A stretch of DNA of 64,000 nucleotides from Ventricola sp051883735 (lineage in GTDB: Bacteria; Bacillota; Clostridia; Christensenellales; Aristaeellaceae), in NCBI GenBank assembly GCA_051883735.1, contig JBJEUH010000142.1:54713-118712 (forward strand), in the 5' to 3' direction. This document shows, one piece after another, positions 53,847 through 63,182 of this stretch. How positions within the stretch are numbered: position 1 is the stretch's first letter; every line of letters starts with the position of its first letter. The notes beneath the pieces were generated by a model. The model worked only from the letters and a program-made list of their open reading frames with translations. It searched no databases and was not told the DNA's origin. Both the position numbers and the translations under genes were made by a program.

Positions 53847-54962
53847 TTATCGTTTCAGAATCCGCCGCAGCGCGTCAGCGACAGCGGCCATCTCCTCTTC
53901 TGTATTCTCTTCCCCGATGGAGAAGCGGATATCCGCCTGTCTGTCGCCGGCGATGCCCATCGCCGTGACGACGTGCGAACGCTCCGCCGCGCCGGAAGCG
54001 CATGCGCTGCCCGACGACACGGCAATCCCTGCCATGTCGAGCTGCATGAGCAGCGGCGTGGAATCCGCTCCCTCGATCGTCACATGCAGATGGCCGGGCA
54101 GCCGGTTTTCCCGATCGCCGTTGATGCGCACGCCAGGAATCGAGAGCAGCTGTTCTTCCAGCGCATCGCGCAGCTGCGAGACACGCGCTGCCGTCTTCGC
54201 CATATTCTGCACGGCCAGCGCAATCGCCTTGCCCATGCCGATGATCGCCGGGGTATTCTCCGTGCCCGCGCGCAGGCTTCGCTCCTGCGCGCCGCCGTAG
54301 ATCAGGCTCTCGATCCGCACGCCGTCGCGCACGATCAGCGCGCCGATCCCCTTGGGGCCGCCGAACTTGTGCGCAGAGACTGACAACAGATCCACCTTCA
54401 TCCGGTCCACATCCACCGGGATGTGGCCGACCGCCTGCACCGCGTCCGTATGCATCAGCACGCCGTGCGCGTGCGCGATCTCCGCCAGCGCCGCGACCGG
54501 CTCAATCGTGCCGACCTCGTTGTTCGCCAGCATGACGGAAGCCAGCAGCGTATCCGGCCGAATCGCTCGCGCAAAGGCTTCCGGCGAAACGCGCCCCAAA
54601 GCGTCCACGTCCAGATAAGTTACCTCGCAGCCCCGCCGCTCCAGCGCTGCGCAGGTGTGCAGCACGGCGTGGTGCTCAATCCTCGTGGTGATGATATGCC
54701 TTTTTTCCGGATGGGCAGAAGCCACGCCCAGCAGCGCCCAGTTGTCCGCCTCGCTGCCGCCGGAGGTAAAATAGACCTCGCTGCGCTTTGCGCCGACGGC
54801 CCGGGCTACCTCGCCGCGCGCCATGTCGATCGCCCGACGCGCGTCTCTCGCGAGCTGATAGCTGCTGCTGGCATTGCCGTAGGATGCGGAGAAATACGGC
54901 AGCATCGCCGTCAGAACCTCATCTCTGACCGGCGTCGTCGCCGCATGATCCAGATATATCAC
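53847..54962 (-). CDS. cysteine desulfurase (NifS/IscS type)
   Basis: A 371-residue PLP enzyme that takes sulfur from cysteine for iron-sulfur clusters or tRNA thiolation. The PLP lysine is in SVSAHKFGGPKGIG. The persulfide cysteine is in SSGSACASGAAE. EVYFTSGGSEADN is the cofactor loop. I choose the GTG at 54962, which gives the family start MIYLDHAATT and has GGAG upstream. An ATG at 54992 would sit almost at the transcription start. No iscU or thiI is adjacent, so the partner is not known. Confidence 0.9.
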   Translation of the reverse strand: MIYLDHAATTPVRDEVLTAMLPYFSASYGNASSSYQLARDARRAIDMARGEVARAVGAKRSEVYFTSGGSEADNWALLGVASAHPEKRHIITTRIEHHAVLHTCAALERRGCEVTYLDVDALGRVSPEAFARAIRPDTLLASVMLANNEVGTIEPVAALAEIAHAHGVLMHTDAVQAVGHIPVDVDRMKVDLLSVSAHKFGGPKGIGALIVRDGVRIESLIYGGAQERSLRAGTENTPAIIGMGKAIALAVQNMAKTAARVSQLRDALEEQLLSIPGVRINGDRENRLPGHLHVTIEGADSTPLLMQLDMAGIAVSSGSACASGAAERSHVVTAMGIAGDRQADIRFSIGEENTEEEMAAVADALRRILKR

Positions 54963-55000
54963 GCTCTCCGCCTCGCTTCTGCAAAAATCCATACATCATC

Positions 55001-55029
55001 AGTTTACCCGCTGTCCGCAGATGTGTCAA
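55001..55029 (-). promoter_or_regulatory. sigma-A promoter of the cysteine desulfurase operon
   Basis: Minus strand perfect TTGACA (55029-55024), 17-bp spacer, TAAACT (55006-55001). It probably drives the desulfurase, hflX and perhaps the peptidases and cyclase downstream. Confidence 0.75.
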
Positions 55030-55062
55030 CCATAAACTTCCCGCCGCTGTCCCTGCACAGGA

Positions 55063-55095
55063 AAAAGCGTACCGGCTTTCGACCGATACGCTTTT
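55063..55095 (-). terminator. terminator after glyA
   Basis: AAAAGCGTA (55063-55071) pairs with TACGCTTTT (55087-55095), with CGG/CCG inside; a run of five T follows on the minus strand. Confidence 0.85.
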
Positions 55096-55103
55096 GTACG
55101 GGT

Positions 55104-56357
55104 TTATTCGTTCACGCAGCCGTCATACAGCGGGAAACGCGCACACAGCGCGAGCACCTCCTGCCTGACCTCCTCTGCAGCCGCCTCGCCCTCGCGGATC
55201 ATTCTGGCGATCAGCTGCGCGATCTTCACCATCTCCGGCTCCTTCATGCCGCGGGTAGTCACTGCCGGGGTGCCAATGCGCACGCCGCTGGTGACGAACG
55301 GGCTGAGCGCCTCCTTCGGAATGGTGTTCTTGTTGACCGTGATGTTCGCCTGCCCCAGCAGCGTTTCCAGCGCCTTGCCGGTCACGCCGGTGCCGGTCAG
55401 ATCCAGCAGCATCAGGTGGTTGTCCGTGCCGCCGGAGACGAGACGGATGCCCTGCCGCGTGAACTCCTCCGCCATGGCCTTTGCGTTGAGCACGATCTGA
55501 TGCTGATACGCTTTGAACTCGTCGCTCAGCGCCTCCTTGAAGCAGACCGCCTTGCCCGCGATCACATGCTCCAGCGGGCCGCCCTGCGTGCCGGGGAAGA
55601 TGGCCTTGTCAATCGCCTTCGCATACTGCTCCCTGCACAGGATCATGCCGCCGCGCGGGCCGCGCAGCGTCTTGTGCGTCGTCGTCGTGACGAAATCCGC
55701 ATACGGCACCGGGCTCGGGTGCTCGCCCGCAGCCACGAGTCCGGCGATGTGCGCCATATCGACCATCAGCAGGCAGCCGGCCTTGTCCGCAATCTCGCGC
55801 AGGCGGGCGAAATCGATCACGCGCGGGTACGCGGACGCGCCAGCGACAATCAGCTTCGGCCTGACCTCGAGCGCCTGCTTTTCCAGCGCGTCGTAATCGA
55901 TGACCTCCTCATCCTCCGTCACGCCGTAAGCGACGAAGTTGAAGTACTTGCCTGACATGTTCACCGGGCTGCCGTGCGTCAGATGGCCGCCGTGGGACAG
56001 ATTCATGCCCATAACGGTATCGCCCGGATTGAGCATGGCGAAGTACACCGCCATGTTGGCCTGCGCTCCGGAATGCGGCTGCACGTTGGCGTGCTCCGCG
56101 CCGAAGAGCTGCTTGGCACGGTCGCGCGCGAGATTCTCCACCACATCGACGTACTGGCAGCCGCCATAGTAGCGCTTGCCCGGATAGCCTTCGGCGTACT
56201 TGTTGGTCAGATGAGAGCCCATCGCCGCCAGCACCGCATCGCTGACGAAGTTCTCGGAGGCAATCAGTTCAATATGCTCGCGCTGGCGCCTGAGCTCATC
56301 GCGCATGGCAGCGCAAAGCTCGGGATCGGCAGCCTGAATGGACTTGAAATCAATCAT
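55104..56357 (-). CDS. glyA: serine hydroxymethyltransferase
   Basis: PLP enzyme interconverting serine and glycine with tetrahydrofolate, the main source of one-carbon units. 417 residues. The PLP lysine is in VTTTTHKTLRGPRGG; IELIASENFVSDAV is the conserved N-terminal segment and YAEGYPGKRYYGG the following one. The ATG at 56357 is chosen because the -10 box of its promoter overlaps the more upstream ATG at 56390. The gene is alone between its promoter and terminator. Confidence 0.95.
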   Translation of the reverse strand: MIDFKSIQAADPELCAAMRDELRRQREHIELIASENFVSDAVLAAMGSHLTNKYAEGYPGKRYYGGCQYVDVVENLARDRAKQLFGAEHANVQPHSGAQANMAVYFAMLNPGDTVMGMNLSHGGHLTHGSPVNMSGKYFNFVAYGVTEDEEVIDYDALEKQALEVRPKLIVAGASAYPRVIDFARLREIADKAGCLLMVDMAHIAGLVAAGEHPSPVPYADFVTTTTHKTLRGPRGGMILCREQYAKAIDKAIFPGTQGGPLEHVIAGKAVCFKEALSDEFKAYQHQIVLNAKAMAEEFTRQGIRLVSGGTDNHLMLLDLTGTGVTGKALETLLGQANITVNKNTIPKEALSPFVTSGVRIGTPAVTTRGMKEPEMVKIAQLIARMIREGEAAAEEVRQEVLALCARFPLYDGCVNE

Positions 56358-56388
56358 GATAGGCACCGCCTTATTCGTATTTTGTTCC

Positions 56389-56417
56389 ATTATACTCACA
56401 AACACGCTATAAATCAA
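56389..56417 (-). promoter_or_regulatory. sigma-A promoter of glyA
   Basis: Minus strand TTGATT (56417-56412), 17-bp spacer, TATAAT (56394-56389), 32 bases before the chosen start. Confidence 0.8.
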
Positions 56418-56439
56418 GCGAACCGCCCCGCATAGCGCG

Positions 56440-56465
56440 AAAAAAGAGGAACGCCGGAGCGTTCC
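56440..56465 (-). terminator. terminator of the rnf operon
   Basis: GGAACGC (56448-56454) and GCGTTCC (56459-56465) form a perfect stem; on the minus strand it is followed by TCTTTTTT, the end of the transcript after rnfB. Confidence 0.88.
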
Positions 56466-56484
56466 CCTTCGGATACGGCTGGAA

Positions 56485-57573
56485 TCAGGCCTTCTGCTCA
56501 GGCGCCTTTGCGGCAGCCGGGGCAGCCGGCTTCGCGGCCGGAGCCACAGGAGCCTTCTTCACCTTGTCCATCTTGTTGCGCGGCGCGCGGCGGTCACGCA
56601 TGACGATCGCCTTGCGCGGGCACTTCGCGGCGCAGGCGCCGCAGCCGGTGCAGGCGCCGAGCACCTTATGCTTCTGCTTGAGCGCGCCTTCGATCGCGTC
56701 AAACTTGCACTGCTTGGTGCACAGCGTGCAGCCCACGCACTTGTCCGCGTCGATATATGCTTCCTTGCGGACCTCGTAATCGGCGGTCATCGCGCCGGTC
56801 GGGCAGGCGTCGGCACAGGCCATGCAGCCCACGCACTTCTCGTAGTCGATCTTCGGGACGCCGTTCTCCATGGTCAGCGCGCCGAAGTTGCAGGCCTTCA
56901 CGCAGGCCTCGCAGCCCACGCACGCCTTGTCGCACTTCTCCTTGAGGGCGTTGCCCTTTCCCGGATTGTGGCAGCTGATCTGGACGACGCGATCCGCTGG
57001 CTGCATGCTCAGCACATGCTGCGGGCAGGCCGCAACGCACTTCTTGCAGCCCTGGCACTTCTCCTTGTCAACGACGGCGATCTTCTTCACCGGGTCGATA
57101 TGGATCGCGTCAAACGGGCAGGCACGCTCGCAGGTGCCCATGCCCAGGCAGGCATACTGGCAGGCCTTGGTGCCGTTGTCCACCAGGGCAGCCGCGTTGC
57201 AGTCGTGAATGCCCTGATAGTTCTTCTGCGCGCAGTGGTCGCCATGGCCCTGGCAGGCGACGGTCGCCACCATGCGAACGCCGGCGGAAGCGGAAACGCC
57301 CATGATCTCCGCCATCGCGGCGGTGCACTTGGGGCCGCCGACGGCACAGGCGCCGACTTCTGCTTTGCCCTCGGCAACAGCCGCGGCATAGCCGTCGCAG
57401 CCCGGGAAGCCGCATGCGCCGCAGTTCGCGCCAGGCAGGCACTCGCGCAGCGCATCGACCGTGGGATTGGACGGAACCGCGAAGACGCGGCCGGTCACGC
57501 CCAGCAGCGCGCCGAAGACCAGACCCAGCAGACTGATAACGAGCGCGGCGGTAAGAATCGCAGTAATACTCAC
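56485..57573 (-). CDS. rnfB: Rnf complex iron-sulfur subunit RnfB
   Basis: A 362-residue subunit that probably receives electrons from ferredoxin. One N-terminal membrane helix (about 5-28) anchors it. Next is the CLPGANCGACGFPGC cluster domain, then CQYACLGMGTCERACP. Five further C-x2-C-x2-C-x3-C groups follow: CQGCKKCVAAC, CVGCEACVKAC, CVGCMACADAC, CVGCTLCTKQC and CTGCGACAAKC. At least seven four-cysteine sets are thus visible, at the high end for the family. The C-terminus is an Ala/Pro/Lys tail. It is the last gene of rnfCDGEAB. Confidence 0.95.
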   Translation of the reverse strand: MSITAILTAALVISLLGLVFGALLGVTGRVFAVPSNPTVDALRECLPGANCGACGFPGCDGYAAAVAEGKAEVGACAVGGPKCTAAMAEIMGVSASAGVRMVATVACQGHGDHCAQKNYQGIHDCNAAALVDNGTKACQYACLGMGTCERACPFDAIHIDPVKKIAVVDKEKCQGCKKCVAACPQHVLSMQPADRVVQISCHNPGKGNALKEKCDKACVGCEACVKACNFGALTMENGVPKIDYEKCVGCMACADACPTGAMTADYEVRKEAYIDADKCVGCTLCTKQCKFDAIEGALKQKHKVLGACTGCGACAAKCPRKAIVMRDRRAPRNKMDKVKKAPVAPAAKPAAPAAAKAPEQKA

Positions 57574-57598
57574 TTCAGTTTCCTCCCTCGCTCTACGC

Positions 57599-58174
57599 TT
57601 AAATCAGGCCGTTGAAGCCGTTGAACGCCACAGCCATCAGACCCGCCGTGATCAGCGCGCCGGTAAAGCCTTCCATCCACTTGGGCATGTTGCCCACGGC
57701 CAGACGCTCGCGGATGCCGGCGAACAGGCAGATGGACAGCGTGAAGCCCAGCGCGGACGCAGCGCCATTGATGACGGACAGGATCAGGTTGTAGCCCTCG
57801 GTAACGTTGAGCTGCGCCACGCCCAGCACCGCGCAGTTGGTGGTGATCAGCGGCAGATAGACGCCCAGCGCCTGATACAGGCTCGGGGCCATCTTCTTGA
57901 GCACCATTTCCACAATCTGCACCAGCACGGCGATGACCAGAATGAAGGCGATCGTCTGCAGGTATTCAAGGCCGAACGGCACGAGCAGGAAAGCGTTGAC
58001 CAAATAGGCCACCAGAGAGGCAACGGCCATGACGAACGTAACTGCCATGCCCATGCCGAACGCGGTATCCAGCTTCTTGGAAACGCCCAGGAACGGGCAG
58101 ATGCCGTAGAAGCGGGACATCGCAAAGTTATTGACGAAGATGGAGCCAATCAGGATCGTAAGAATCTGGTTCAT
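57599..58174 (-). CDS. rnfA: Rnf complex membrane subunit RnfA
   Basis: A 191-residue integral membrane subunit with six helices, homologous to RnfE and to NqrE. FVNNFAMSRFYGICPFLGVS at the N-terminus is the conserved segment with a cysteine implicated in the intramembrane iron-sulfur site, and ITTNCAVLGVA is its partner in the second half. It lies 12 bases after rnfE. Confidence 0.94.
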   Translation of the reverse strand: MNQILTILIGSIFVNNFAMSRFYGICPFLGVSKKLDTAFGMGMAVTFVMAVASLVAYLVNAFLLVPFGLEYLQTIAFILVIAVLVQIVEMVLKKMAPSLYQALGVYLPLITTNCAVLGVAQLNVTEGYNLILSVINGAASALGFTLSICLFAGIRERLAVGNMPKWMEGFTGALITAGLMAVAFNGFNGLI

Positions 58175-58186
58175 AATCTTTCCTCC

Positions 58187-58783
58187 TTACGCCTTCTTCG
58201 GCAGCAGCTTGTTCATCAGGGCAAGCATCAGGCCCAGCACGATGAAGCCGCCCGCCGGCTTGACCAGCAGATCCATCGGCAGATAGCCCGCCGGCATCAC
58301 CTGGACGCCCAGCAGGGTGCCCGCGCCGAACAGCTCGCGCACCGCGGAGATCAGGGTGATCGCGATGGTGAAGCCAATGCCCATGCCCAGACCGTCAACG
58401 ATCGCCGGAATCGGCTTGTTCTTGAAAGCGAACGCTTCCGCACGACCGAAGATGATGCAGTTGACGACGATCAGCGGAATGAACACGCCCAGAGCAGCGT
58501 CCAGCGCCGGCACAAAGGCCTTGACAACGAGCTGAACGATGGTCACGAACGTCGCGATGACGACGATGAACGCGGGGATACGGATCTGATCCGGGATCGC
58601 CTTGCGCAGCAGAGAAATGACCAGATTGGAGAAAACCAGAACGAACGTAACAGCCAGACCCATGCCGATGCCGTTGCTGACAGCGGTCGTGATGGCCAGC
58701 GTCGGACACATGCCCAGCACCATGCGGAACGTGGGGTTCTCGTCGATGATGCCGTTCATGAAGATTTTGCGAAGTTCCTTCAT
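58187..58783 (-). CDS. rnfE: Rnf complex membrane subunit RnfE
   Basis: A 198-residue six-helix membrane subunit. NPTFRMVLGMCPTLAITTAV and VNCIIFGRAEAFAFKN are the conserved half-membrane segments with the two cysteines expected for the cluster shared with RnfA. It starts immediately after the rnfG stop codon, so translation is coupled. Confidence 0.94.
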   Translation of the reverse strand: MKELRKIFMNGIIDENPTFRMVLGMCPTLAITTAVSNGIGMGLAVTFVLVFSNLVISLLRKAIPDQIRIPAFIVVIATFVTIVQLVVKAFVPALDAALGVFIPLIVVNCIIFGRAEAFAFKNKPIPAIVDGLGMGIGFTIAITLISAVRELFGAGTLLGVQVMPAGYLPMDLLVKPAGGFIVLGLMLALMNKLLPKKA

Positions 58784-60833
58784 TTACTGCACCTCCTCAT
58801 TGCGGACATGCGCCGCAATCGCATCCAGCGCGCTGTTGACCGCATTGCAGGTCACAGTCACACCGGCTACGGTGTCATACTTGGCTTCGGTGATCTTCTG
58901 GCCCACCAGCGCGGAAAGCGCTTCGTCCGTCAGCGCGACATAACCCTTGTCCTCGCTGTTTTCCGGACAGACGGCAGCCACAATCACGCCCTCGGCGTCC
59001 ACAGAGATGTTCAGGGTGAACGTCTTCTTGGCCATGCCCTTGACCTGAATCTCGTAGGTCCTGGCGATCTCGGCAGCCGGAGCGGCCTCAATCACTTCAA
59101 TGGCCTCGACGGTTTCCGCAGCCGGAGCCGCAGCGGCAGCAGCCTTCAGCGCCTCGTTGATCGCGTTGGAGGTCAGCGTCACACCGGACTTCACGTCGAT
59201 CTGCGCCGCCGCGATATCCTGGCCAACCAGCGCGTCAAAGCCCGCGCCGATCAGGTCAGCGCCAAAGCCCGGCGTCTCGTTGTGCTCGATAACGTTCACG
59301 GACACGATTTTGCCCGCGTCGTCCACATCGATGGCGACCTTCATCGGCTGGAAGCCCGTCACCTCGTACACCGCAGCAGCAGTCTCGGCAGCGGCTTCCT
59401 CAGCCGGAGCAGCCTCCGCAGCCGGAGCCGCAGCGGCAGCAGCCTTCAGCGCCTCGTTGATCGCGTTGGNNNNNNNNNNNNNNNNNNNNNNNNNNNNNNN
59501 NNNNNNNNNNNNNNNNNNNNNNNNNNNNNNNNNNNNNNNNNNNNNNNNNNNNNNNNNNNNNNNNNNNNNCGTCGTCCACATCGATGGCGACCTTCATCGG
59601 CTGGAAGCCCGTCACCTCGTACACGTTGTCCGCCGTCTCGGTCGGAACAGACTCGGTCATTTCGGGCTCGGCGACGATTTCCTCCGCCTCAACCGCAATG
59701 CCGTTGGCCGCAGCAGCCTGCCTGAGCGCGTCGTTGATGGCGCTCGAGGTCAGGGTCACGCCCGCCTTCACATCGACCTTGGCCGTCGCCAGATCCTGGC
59801 CAACCAGAGAGGCAAGCGCTTCCTCGGTCAGCAGATCCGCGCCAAAGCCCGGAGTCTCGCCATGCGCCGGAACGGCGATGGAAGCAATCTTGCCGTCGGA
59901 GACAGCGATCTCGATGGTAAACTTGTCAAAGCCCTTGACGGTGTACGGATCGGCCGGAACCTGCGGGCCAGCCGCCTTGAGCGCGCTGTTGATGGCCTTG
60001 CTGGTCAGGGTCACGCCCGCCTTCACGTCGATGGCCGCACCGGCGATATCCTGGCCCACCAGCGCATCAAACACCGCGGTGTCCGCGATCAGATCCGCGC
60101 CAAAGCCCGGGGTCTCGTTGTGCTCGAGCACCTTGACCGAAACGATCTTGCCCGCGTCGTCCACGGCGATCTCGACCTTCATCGGGCCAAAGCCGGTGAC
60201 GTCGTAGGTGTTGGTGGTCACAACCGGCTCGGCGCTGCCCGCAGCCGCAGCCGCGGCCGCCAGGATCGCATCCTTATCGCCGGCGTTCGGCGCGATACCG
60301 AGGGTGTTCTTGGAATAGGTAAGGATTTCAGAGACGGCGTTCACAAACGCGGTGGAAGAAACGGTCGCGCCGCCGATGGTGTCCACATCGTCGCGCAGCG
60401 TATCCGGATCAGCAGCGATCGCGATGAACTGGCTCTTGAACTCATCCTCGCCCACGCGGGTGCCCAGACCGGCGGTCTCCTGCAGAGCGCCGACGTAGGT
60501 CTGCGTGATGCAGCCCTCGGTGCTGATGCCCACGGTGATCGGGATCGGTCCGCCGTAGCCCTGCGGCGCAGCGGTCAGCGCGTAGCCGACGGTCGCACCG
60601 GAAGCATCCTTGGCCTCGAAGATCTCGTCAAGGACGCTGCCCTCGGCCAGACCTTCATATTCAATCTGCGTGTACTCGCAGCCCGGAAGCACGGTATTGA
60701 GCGCATCCATCTTGGCGGCGAGCTTCTGGGCCTCGATCGGGCCCTTGGTCACTTCGTTGGTCAGCGCCAGCGCCACGGCAGCCACGAGCGCGAAAACGAA
60801 GAGACGAAGCGCGAGCTTAACAATATCACCCAT
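58784..60833 (-). CDS. rnfG: Rnf complex flavin subunit RnfG with tandem FMN-binding repeats (contains assembly gap)
   Basis: The N-terminal 200 residues are a normal RnfG: one membrane helix (about 5-25) and an outward FMN-binding domain with the flavinylation motif IGGATVSS. Four further FMN_bind-like modules of about 100 residues and a more divergent last one follow, joined by Ala/Pro/Glu linkers. Typical cores are HNETPGFGADL and AGVTLTSKAI; the last has AGVTVTCNAV. The fourth repeat is interrupted by 100 N (59470-59569), across which the frame does not match. A missing piece of 147 bases would restore the frame and give about 698 residues, against about 200 normally. The start overlaps the rnfD stop by one base. 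Confidence 0.9.
59115..59624 (-). repeat. 300-bp tandem repeat in rnfG
   Basis: Two neighbouring FMN-module copies share exact sequence. Bases 59415-59469 repeat 59115-59169, and 59570-59624 repeat 59317-59371. The left-hand pair gives a period of 300 bases. The N gap lies between the two matching ends of the upstream copy. Confidence 0.9.
59470..59569. other. assembly gap (100 N)
   Basis: Exactly 100 undetermined bases, a conventional filler of unknown true length, inside the rnfG repeat. Confidence 0.99.
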
Positions 60834-61777
60834 TACTTCTTAACCTCCCCAAAGCTCTTGGAGCCGGTCACACGCTCGATCAGCGGAGACACGACGTTCA
60901 TCAGCAGGATGGCGAAGGAGCACCACTCCGCCGGGGTCTTCTTGCCAAAGCGGAACCAGAACAGCAGCAGGCCGCAACCCAGACCGAAGACGATCTTGCC
61001 CTTGCTCGTCGCCGGAGAGGACGAATAGTCGGTCGCCATGAAGAACGCGCCCAGGATCAGGCCGCCGGAGAGCACCTGATACAGCGTCGCGTTCACGTCA
61101 AAGCCGGTGGCAATCAGGTAGCACAGCGCAAAGGAGCCGATGAAGGCCGCCGGGATGTGCCAGGAGATCACCTTGCGGTACAGCAGGTACGCAGCGCCCA
61201 CCAGCAGGGCGATCTTGCAGGTCTCGCCGATGGTGCCGGGGATGTTGCCCAGCGCCAGCTGCGCCAGCGTGAAGCCGCCGCGGGCCGCGCCGGAAACCGG
61301 CGTCGCGGAGGCGATGGCGTCCACGCCCGCCAGATTGCCGAACGCCGGAGCGGCGAAGGTGTTCATCAGGCTCGCCCAGGACAGCGCGAGGATCGCGCGC
61401 GCGGCCAGCGCCGGGTTGATGAAGTTCTGGCCGATGCCGCCGAAGATCATCTTGCACAGCAGGATCGCAATGGCGCTGCCGATGACCGGCATCCAGTACG
61501 GCACGGTGGACGGCAGATTCATCGCCAGCAGCATGCCGGTGACCACGGCGCTGAAGTCGCCGGTGGTATCCTTGATGTGAGCAGCCTTGCAATAGAACTT
61601 CTCGCTCAGAACCGCAGTCAGCACGGACAATGCGAGGATCACCGCGGCGCGGTAACCGAAAAACAGCACGCCGGCGATGCAGGCCGGAAGCATCGCGATG
61701 CAGACGTCCTGCATGATGCTCCTGGTCGAGACATTATCGCGCAGATGCGGAGAAGCCGAAACAATATACTTGGACAT
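60833..61777 (-). CDS. rnfD: Rnf complex membrane subunit RnfD
   Basis: A 314-residue polytopic subunit, homologue of NqrB, with about nine helices. Members carry a covalent FMN on a threonine of an (S)-G/S-A-T motif; here VDAIASATPVSGA near residue 165 fits this. The N-terminal SASPHLRDNVSTRSIMQDV is the typical start. It follows rnfC by 15 bases and overlaps rnfG by one base. Confidence 0.94.
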   Translation of the reverse strand: MSKYIVSASPHLRDNVSTRSIMQDVCIAMLPACIAGVLFFGYRAAVILALSVLTAVLSEKFYCKAAHIKDTTGDFSAVVTGMLLAMNLPSTVPYWMPVIGSAIAILLCKMIFGGIGQNFINPALAARAILALSWASLMNTFAAPAFGNLAGVDAIASATPVSGAARGGFTLAQLALGNIPGTIGETCKIALLVGAAYLLYRKVISWHIPAAFIGSFALCYLIATGFDVNATLYQVLSGGLILGAFFMATDYSSSPATSKGKIVFGLGCGLLLFWFRFGKKTPAEWCSFAILLMNVVSPLIERVTGSKSFGEVKK

Positions 61778-61792
61778 CTTTACGTTCCTCCG

Positions 61793-63115
61793 TTACATAC
61801 CCTTGATTCTTCCACCGACCGCCTTGGCGACGCGGATCGCCTGCAGCAGCTCGCGCTTGGCCGGGCAGACATAGGTGCACGAGCCGCACTCCATGCAGTT
61901 GAGCGCGCCGATGTTCAGAGCGCCCTGATAGTCGCCGTGGCGCACGAGAGAATCCATCTTCGCCGGCGCAAGGCCCATCGGGCAGGCGCGCAGGCAGCGG
62001 CCGCAGCGGATGCAGGCGGATTCCTCCGCGTTCACGCTCTCATCGCCCAGCGCCAGGAAGCCGCTGAAGCTCTTGGTCACCGGCACGTTCAGATCCGGGA
62101 TCGCCTTGCCCATCATCGGTCCGCCGACAATCAGCTTGCGCACGCCCTCGGTCATGCCGCCCACCTGATCGAGAATATCCAGCAGCGGAACGCCGATGCG
62201 CACGCGCAGGTTGCACGGCTTGGCCACGCGGCCGGCGACCGTCACCACGCGGTCGATGATCGGCTTGCCCTCGCGCACCGCAGCGGACAGCGCCGCACAG
62301 GTGGACACATTGATGACCACGCACTGCACCGCGCTCGGAAGGGCGCGATTGGGCACCCTGCGGCCGGTCAGCGCGTAAATGAGCATCTTCTCATAGCCCT
62401 GCGGGTACTTTGCCGGCAGCGCGACGATCTCGATGTTCTCCGTCGCCGCGGCGCGCATCGCCTCGATGGCGTCCGGCTTGTTGTCCTCAATGCCGACCTT
62501 GGCACACTTGACGCCGGTCGCCTTCATGGCAAAGCGGATGCCGTCGATGATCTGCTCGGCATTTTCCACCATCATGCGGTGGTCGCTGGTCAGGTACGGC
62601 TCGCACTCGCTGCCGTTGACGACGAGCGTGTCCGGCTTGGGATCGAGCTTGCTGGTGTCGAGCTTCACAGCCGCCGGGAACACCGCGCCGCCCAGACCGA
62701 CGACGCCACAGTCGCGGGCGATCCGCCGGATGTCCTCCGGCGTGAGCGCATCGGTATTTTCGCAGGGCTTCACGGACTCATCCCAGCGATCCTCGTAGTC
62801 GTTGTCAATCACGACGGCAGGGACGCTCTTGCCGCCGGTGATCGTGCAGGACGTCAGCGCGACGACCTTGCCGGAAACAGACGCATGAACCGGCGCAGAA
62901 ATCGCACCCTGCGCCTCGCCGATGACCTGGCCCATGTTGACCACCTGGCCCACCTTCACACAGCACGCCGCAGGAGCGCCCAGGTGCTGGGACATGGCAA
63001 TCGTCACTCGAGCCGGGGCAGCCGCGTTCACAATCAGCTGAGACTTGGTCGAGTCTTTGCCGTTGCCAATCTCATGGGGATGGACGCCGCCGCCAAATGT
63101 CTGGGTAGTAGCCAC
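61793..63115 (-). CDS. rnfC: Rnf complex NADH-binding subunit RnfC
   Basis: A 440-residue peripheral subunit that reduces NAD+ using FMN and two [4Fe-4S] clusters. TFGGGVHPHE is the conserved N-terminus, GLGGAVFPAAVKL the FMN/NADH Rossmann loop, and CIRCGRCLRACP and CMECGSCTYVCP the cluster motifs. The GTG at 63115 is chosen because GGGAGG (63130-63125) is 9 bases upstream and the protein then begins as in homologues; an upstream ATG at 63196 overlaps the promoter. It is the first gene of the operon. Confidence 0.94.
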   Translation of the reverse strand: MATTQTFGGGVHPHEIGNGKDSTKSQLIVNAAAPARVTIAMSQHLGAPAACCVKVGQVVNMGQVIGEAQGAISAPVHASVSGKVVALTSCTITGGKSVPAVVIDNDYEDRWDESVKPCENTDALTPEDIRRIARDCGVVGLGGAVFPAAVKLDTSKLDPKPDTLVVNGSECEPYLTSDHRMMVENAEQIIDGIRFAMKATGVKCAKVGIEDNKPDAIEAMRAAATENIEIVALPAKYPQGYEKMLIYALTGRRVPNRALPSAVQCVVINVSTCAALSAAVREGKPIIDRVVTVAGRVAKPCNLRVRIGVPLLDILDQVGGMTEGVRKLIVGGPMMGKAIPDLNVPVTKSFSGFLALGDESVNAEESACIRCGRCLRACPMGLAPAKMDSLVRHGDYQGALNIGALNCMECGSCTYVCPAKRELLQAIRVAKAVGGRIKGM

Positions 63116-63182
63116 AGACAAGTTCCTCCCTTCACTTTCCAATCCGTCAATTACAAGGGATTGAAGTAAAATGTTACGCTTA

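Noticed and set aside
59115..60230. Regular repeats suggestive of a CRISPR array or minisatellite
   Set aside because: The repeats are in frame, about 300 bases long and encode FMN-binding modules; there are no short unique spacers.
57461..61028. Open frames on the plus strand running through the N gap
   Set aside because: They are opposite the rnf genes and continue only because N codons are not read as stops.
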